A stretch of 8,539 nt of DNA from the NCBI GenBank assembly GCA_002414125.1, contig DHYN01000024.1, forward strand, positions 6,156 to 14,694, read 5' to 3'. The position numbers were made by a program, and so were the translations under genes. Positions 5,999 through 8,539 of this stretch are shown here, one piece after another. Source of the DNA: Ruminococcus sp. UBA5129 (GTDB lineage: Bacteria > Bacillota > Clostridia > Oscillospirales > Ruminococcaceae). Numbering within the stretch: position 1 is the stretch's first letter; each line of letters starts with the position of its first letter. The notes under the pieces are model-generated. The model worked only from the letters and a program-made list of their open reading frames with translations. It made no database searches and was not told where the DNA came from.

Positions 5999-7579
5999 TT
6001 ATCTTAATCCCGATATACCGGGGATCTGCGGCTCGTCAGAGGGCTGAGCCGTTTTGCGCGCCTTCATGTATGCAGGAAGCTCTATTTGATCCACCTCATC
6101 GACATACTTCTTCTTTTTCTTCGGGAGCGCCTCTACCGCGTGGTCTGCCTGATCCATGATAGCTTCCCTGTGCTCACGTTCGTATATCTTGAGGTCATCG
6201 GCATTAGCTTCACCTGCATGATGCATGGTGATGCGTGTTTTTTTATGTTCGTTTGCGGCGAGGTCGCTTGCATCGACAATATCGGTCTCATGCATAACGG
6301 CACGCTTGACATCGGTTTTCTTTTCGCCGAGATCCTTAGCTGCCGAACTCGTATTTCTCATGTAGAGCTTGTTGAGCTTATCTCTTTCGGCAGGCTTCAG
6401 CTCGGCTGCATCGACATTCGGGAGATCACCCATATAGTCGATTTTTTTTGATGAGGATTTTTTCTTTGAGCCGAGGTCTGAGACTCTCTGTTCATTGCCT
6501 GAGCTGCCGAAAAAATCGTCCTTTCCGTCGCCGCCGCTGTCGGAGAAGAAGTCGTTCCAGAACTGATTGGAAATATTCACCTTATCCTGAGGCTCTGGAG
6601 CAGTCTGCTGAGGCTGAGTCTGCGGCTGAGGGGCAGGACTGCCGTATACGGGCGCTGACTGGTTATTTCTGTTCATCGGCTGACCGTACATCTGCTGAGG
6701 AACGGGTTGACCGTAGATCGGGATGCCGTTCTGATTATATCCCACTATAACAGGCTGACCGTACATCATCTGCGGAGCAGACTGAGCGTAAACGGGCATA
6801 CCGTTCTGATCGTATCCCACGATGACGGGCTGACCGTACATCTGCTGAGGTGCAGGCTGAGCGTAAACGGGCATACCGTTCCTGTCGTAGCCGACCATGC
6901 GCGGCTGAGCGTACTGCGGCGGCACAGCCATATTCGGCATCGGAGGAGGCGTTCCCATATTCTGCGGAGAAGCTCCGTTCTGCTGAGGCATTGGAACAGC
7001 ACCTTGTATGAACTGAGGCTGTCGGTGCATCATATTCTGAGCGGCAGGCTGCGGTGCAGATATTATAACGGGCTGCGGAGCTGATGACGGACGCATCATC
7101 TGTGCAGGCTCGGGAGCTGTCTGAGCCGTTGTCTGTGCCGGCGGAGCGGCATTCATCGGCTGCGGGATAGGATTAAGGCTTTGCGGCGGTACAGCGTTCA
7201 CAGTCGGAATGTTCCGAACGGTGCTCTGAGGCTGTTTTGGCTGAGCCGTGGGGATCTTTATCCTGTCAGCGTCGAGCTTGGGGATGAACGGTTCGTCGAT
7301 ATTACTGAAGTCGAACTCCTCATCGGTGTCGAGTTCCTCGGAGGAAAACATACCGCTGTCCTCTTTGGGAGCGCGGTCGTTGATCTTGAAAGTCCCCTCG
7401 CTGATCGTGAATTTGTTCTTAGTATCGTTTTCGGAGCGATAGCCTCCCATGTCGGCGTGCTCCGATATAGTTGGTTCCTTCTTCGGCTTCGGCTTAGGAG
7501 GTTCATGGAGTTCTGTTCCGCATGAAACACAGAATTTATATTGAGGCAGATTTTCTGTACCGCATTTCGGACAATTCAC
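5999..7579 (-). CDS. Zinc-ribbon protein with Pro/Gln-rich tandem repeats
   Basis: With a GTG start this is a 526-residue soluble protein of unknown function. It opens with a zinc ribbon (C3xxC6 and C17xxC20, CPKCG and CVSCG knuckles), then an acidic region (about 75-105, DTDEEFDF), then a long Pro/Gln/Met-rich disordered stretch (about 110-335). That stretch contains 25-residue tandem copies of MYGQPVIVGYDQNGMPVYAQ-type units (228-301). The C-terminal quarter is charged and holds degenerate repeats of the form M-x7-A-x-[DE]-L (near 383, 430, 452 and, gapped, 475). There is no signal peptide or membrane helix. An in-frame ATG at 7633 would add 18 residues, but AAGGAG lies 8 nt before the GTG at 7579 and the zinc ribbon starts right there, so the GTG is preferred. 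A promoter lies upstream and mscL follows. A scaffold or adaptor role is only a guess. Confidence 0.8.
   Translation of the reverse strand: MNCPKCGTENLPQYKFCVSCGTELHEPPKPKPKKEPTISEHADMGGYRSENDTKNKFTISEGTFKINDRAPKEDSGMFSSEELDTDEEFDFSNIDEPFIPKLDADRIKIPTAQPKQPQSTVRNIPTVNAVPPQSLNPIPQPMNAAPPAQTTAQTAPEPAQMMRPSSAPQPVIISAPQPAAQNMMHRQPQFIQGAVPMPQQNGASPQNMGTPPPMPNMAVPPQYAQPRMVGYDRNGMPVYAQPAPQQMYGQPVIVGYDQNGMPVYAQSAPQMMYGQPVIVGYNQNGIPIYGQPVPQQMYGQPMNRNNQSAPVYGSPAPQPQTQPQQTAPEPQDKVNISNQFWNDFFSDSGGDGKDDFFGSSGNEQRVSDLGSKKKSSSKKIDYMGDLPNVDAAELKPAERDKLNKLYMRNTSSAAKDLGEKKTDVKRAVMHETDIVDASDLAANEHKKTRITMHHAGEANADDLKIYEREHREAIMDQADHAVEALPKKKKKYVDEVDQIELPAYMKARKTAQPSDEPQIPGISGLR
6681..6895 (-). repeat. 75-bp tandem repeats inside the zinc-ribbon gene
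   Basis: The marker TGACCGTACA starts at 6681, 6756 and 6831, an exact 75-bp period. Each unit encodes 25 residues built around GY[DN]QNG[MI]P[VI]Y and MYGQP. Two units are nearly identical and the copy furthest right is diverged at its end. Whole-codon periodicity keeps the frame open when copies are gained or lost. Confidence 0.9.
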
Positions 7580-7608
7580 TTTAATCACTCCTTGCTTCTG
7601 TAAATTTA

Positions 7609-7623
7609 GGCAACGCCATTGCC
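7609..7623 (-). other. Small hairpin in the zinc-ribbon gene leader
   Basis: GGCAA and TTGCC pair across a 5-nt loop within the roughly 68-nt leader between the predicted transcript start (about 7647) and the GTG start. It is too short to claim a function. Confidence 0.3.
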
Positions 7624-7653
7624 GTAAAGGCATACTACCTTATTCTATTAAAC

Positions 7654-7682
7654 ATTATAGCACTTTCGCTTCTGTTTTTCAA
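7654..7682 (-). promoter_or_regulatory. Sigma-A promoter of the zinc-ribbon (and mscL) transcript
   Basis: Minus strand TTGAAA (7682-7677) and TATAAT (7659-7654) are 17 bp apart, with a TGC extended -10. The predicted start is near 7647, giving a leader of about 68 nt before the GTG. Confidence 0.8.
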
Positions 7683-7873
7683 GTGATTTACGAAAAATTG
7701 TGAATTAGATGCTATTTTGGCAGAGAAATATGTACAATATGCACTACGATCAATTAAAGTATGACATAATTTCATAAGCGAAAAGGGGACAAACTCTCTT
7801 TTCGGAAATCTGCACTCCCTGAACTGCTACTGATCGCTATACGATAAATATTTCGGGAAATTTAAAAAAAATA
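7683..7873. other. Divergent intergenic region without a gene
   Basis: This AT-rich stretch separates the two divergent promoters. I see no supported open reading frame. The one clear structure is a 10-bp hairpin at 7779-7804 (CGAAAAGGGG with TCTCTTTTCG, two G-U pairs in plus sense, 6-nt loop). It has no U run after it, so it is not a normal terminator. Regulator sites for the flippase could lie here, but none is recognisable. Confidence 0.5.
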
Positions 7874-7902
7874 ATGACAAACACTCAAAAAAATGCTATA
7901 AT
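7874..7902 (+). promoter_or_regulatory. Sigma-A promoter of the flippase gene
   Basis: ATGACA (7874-7879) and TATAAT (7897-7902) are 17 bp apart with a TGC extended -10. The transcript should start near 7909, about 36 nt before the ATG. Confidence 0.82.
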
Positions 7903-7944
7903 AATGTGTGACAAAAAAATCGGTTTTACGGAGATAGTATAAAA

Positions 7945-8539
7945 ATGAACAAATACAAGAAGCTGGCGATGAATACCGCTATTTTTGCGATAGGGAGCTT
8001 TGGCTCGAAGATCCTCGTTATCCTCCTGTCGTACCTCTATACCTCGCACATCTCTCCCTCGGACAGCAATACCAAGGAACTGCTTGAGATAACGGCGAAT
8101 TTTCTCATCCCGATATTCACATTTACAATGAACGAGGCGATAATTCGCTTCGGGCTCGACAAAAAATACAGCAAGCATGCGGTCTTTACTTCCGCCTGCT
8201 GCGTATCCGGATGCGGACTCATCCTCATGATGATCTTGTCCCCCCTCCTGTTTTTGCTGAGTTATATTGACGGGTATACATTTCTGCTGATAGTGTACGT
8301 TTGTACATCATCGTTCCGACAGCTTTGTTCCCAGTTCGTCCGTGCGCGCGGAATGATCAAGCTGTTTTCGCTGGACGGCATCCTCACCACGCTGACACTC
8401 TTTATCTTCAATGTGATCTTCATCTCGAAGCTCGGACTCGGTGTAAGAGGCTTTATGCTTGCGGTCATTCTCTCCGATCTCTGCTCGGCGATATTCCTCT
8501 TTATCGTTGCAGGTCTTTACAGGTTCCTCAACAAAAAGT
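7945..8539 (+). CDS. Oligosaccharide flippase / polysaccharide biosynthesis membrane protein (partial)
   Basis: The first 198 residues of a multi-pass membrane protein run off the right edge. The N-terminus (NTAIFAIGSFGSKILVILLS, residues 10-29) is typical of Wzx/PST-type members of the MOP exporter superfamily, which flip lipid-linked sugars across the membrane during capsule, exopolysaccharide or wall-polymer synthesis. Hydrophobic segments lie near 11-32, 49-62, 82-107, 112-124, 143-161 and 168-192. A FVRARGMIKLFS loop (131-142) before the next helix, followed by LGLGVRGFMLAVILSD, matches the family pattern. Full members have about 12-14 helices and 450-500 residues, so roughly 40% is present. 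The ATG is preceded by GGAGA about 10 nt upstream. A glycan gene cluster to the right is expected but not visible. The substrate cannot be told; a MATE-like transporter is the alternative. Confidence 0.8.
   Translation, partial: MNKYKKLAMNTAIFAIGSFGSKILVILLSYLYTSHISPSDSNTKELLEITANFLIPIFTFTMNEAIIRFGLDKKYSKHAVFTSACCVSGCGLILMMILSPLLFLLSYIDGYTFLLIVYVCTSSFRQLCSQFVRARGMIKLFSLDGILTTLTLFIFNVIFISKLGLGVRGFMLAVILSDLCSAIFLFIVAGLYRFLNKK

Noticed and set aside
7580..7633. N-terminal extension of the zinc-ribbon protein from the ATG at 7633
   Set aside because: The 18 extra residues have no family character and that ATG has only a poor ribosome site, while AAGGAG is well placed for the GTG at 7579.

Overview
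The window reads as chromosomal DNA of a low-to-medium GC Gram-positive gut-type Clostridium, most likely a Ruminococcus-like member of the Oscillospiraceae. This rests on the style of the proteins (clostridial PssA variant, 7TM-type sensor kinase, zinc-ribbon protein with Pro/Gln-rich tandem repeats), the clear sigma-A type promoters and the Shine-Dalgarno sites. It is an inference from protein style, not a database match. I see no phage, insertion sequence, CRISPR, tRNA or rRNA.

Layout. Six genes lie on the minus strand and one on the plus strand. From right to left on the minus strand they are: a cytoplasmic zinc-ribbon protein with a repeat-rich middle (7579-5999), the mechanosensitive channel mscL (5934-5515), a 162-bp near-symmetrical palindromic element (5354-5515), a membrane-anchored protein resembling the SecD extracytoplasmic domain (5294-4275), a strong terminator (4193-4231), polyphosphate kinase ppk1 (4022-1833), phosphatidylserine synthase pssA (1723-1082), and the N-terminal part of a 7TM sensor histidine kinase (1026 to beyond base 1). 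On the plus strand, a polysaccharide-type flippase starts at 7945 and runs off the right edge. Its promoter diverges from that of the zinc-ribbon gene.

Transcription. Four near-consensus sigma-A promoters, all with 17-bp spacers, are visible. They lie upstream of ppk1 (perfect TTGACA/TATAAT), pssA, the zinc-ribbon gene and the flippase. mscL has no convincing promoter of its own and probably shares the zinc-ribbon transcript. I found no promoter for the SecD-like gene or the kinase. Hairpins sit about 20 nt upstream of three start codons (pssA, SecD-like, kinase), so read-through or attenuation may set expression there.

Theme. Most genes concern the envelope or stress: lipid head-group synthesis (pssA), an osmotic safety valve (mscL), polyphosphate storage and stress (ppk1), a membrane sensor kinase, a SecD-like ectodomain and a glycan flippase. 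They do not form one obvious pathway. The least ordinary items are the palindromic element after mscL, the orphan SecD-like protein, the repeat architecture of the zinc-ribbon protein, and possible regulatory structures in the ppk1 and pssA leaders.
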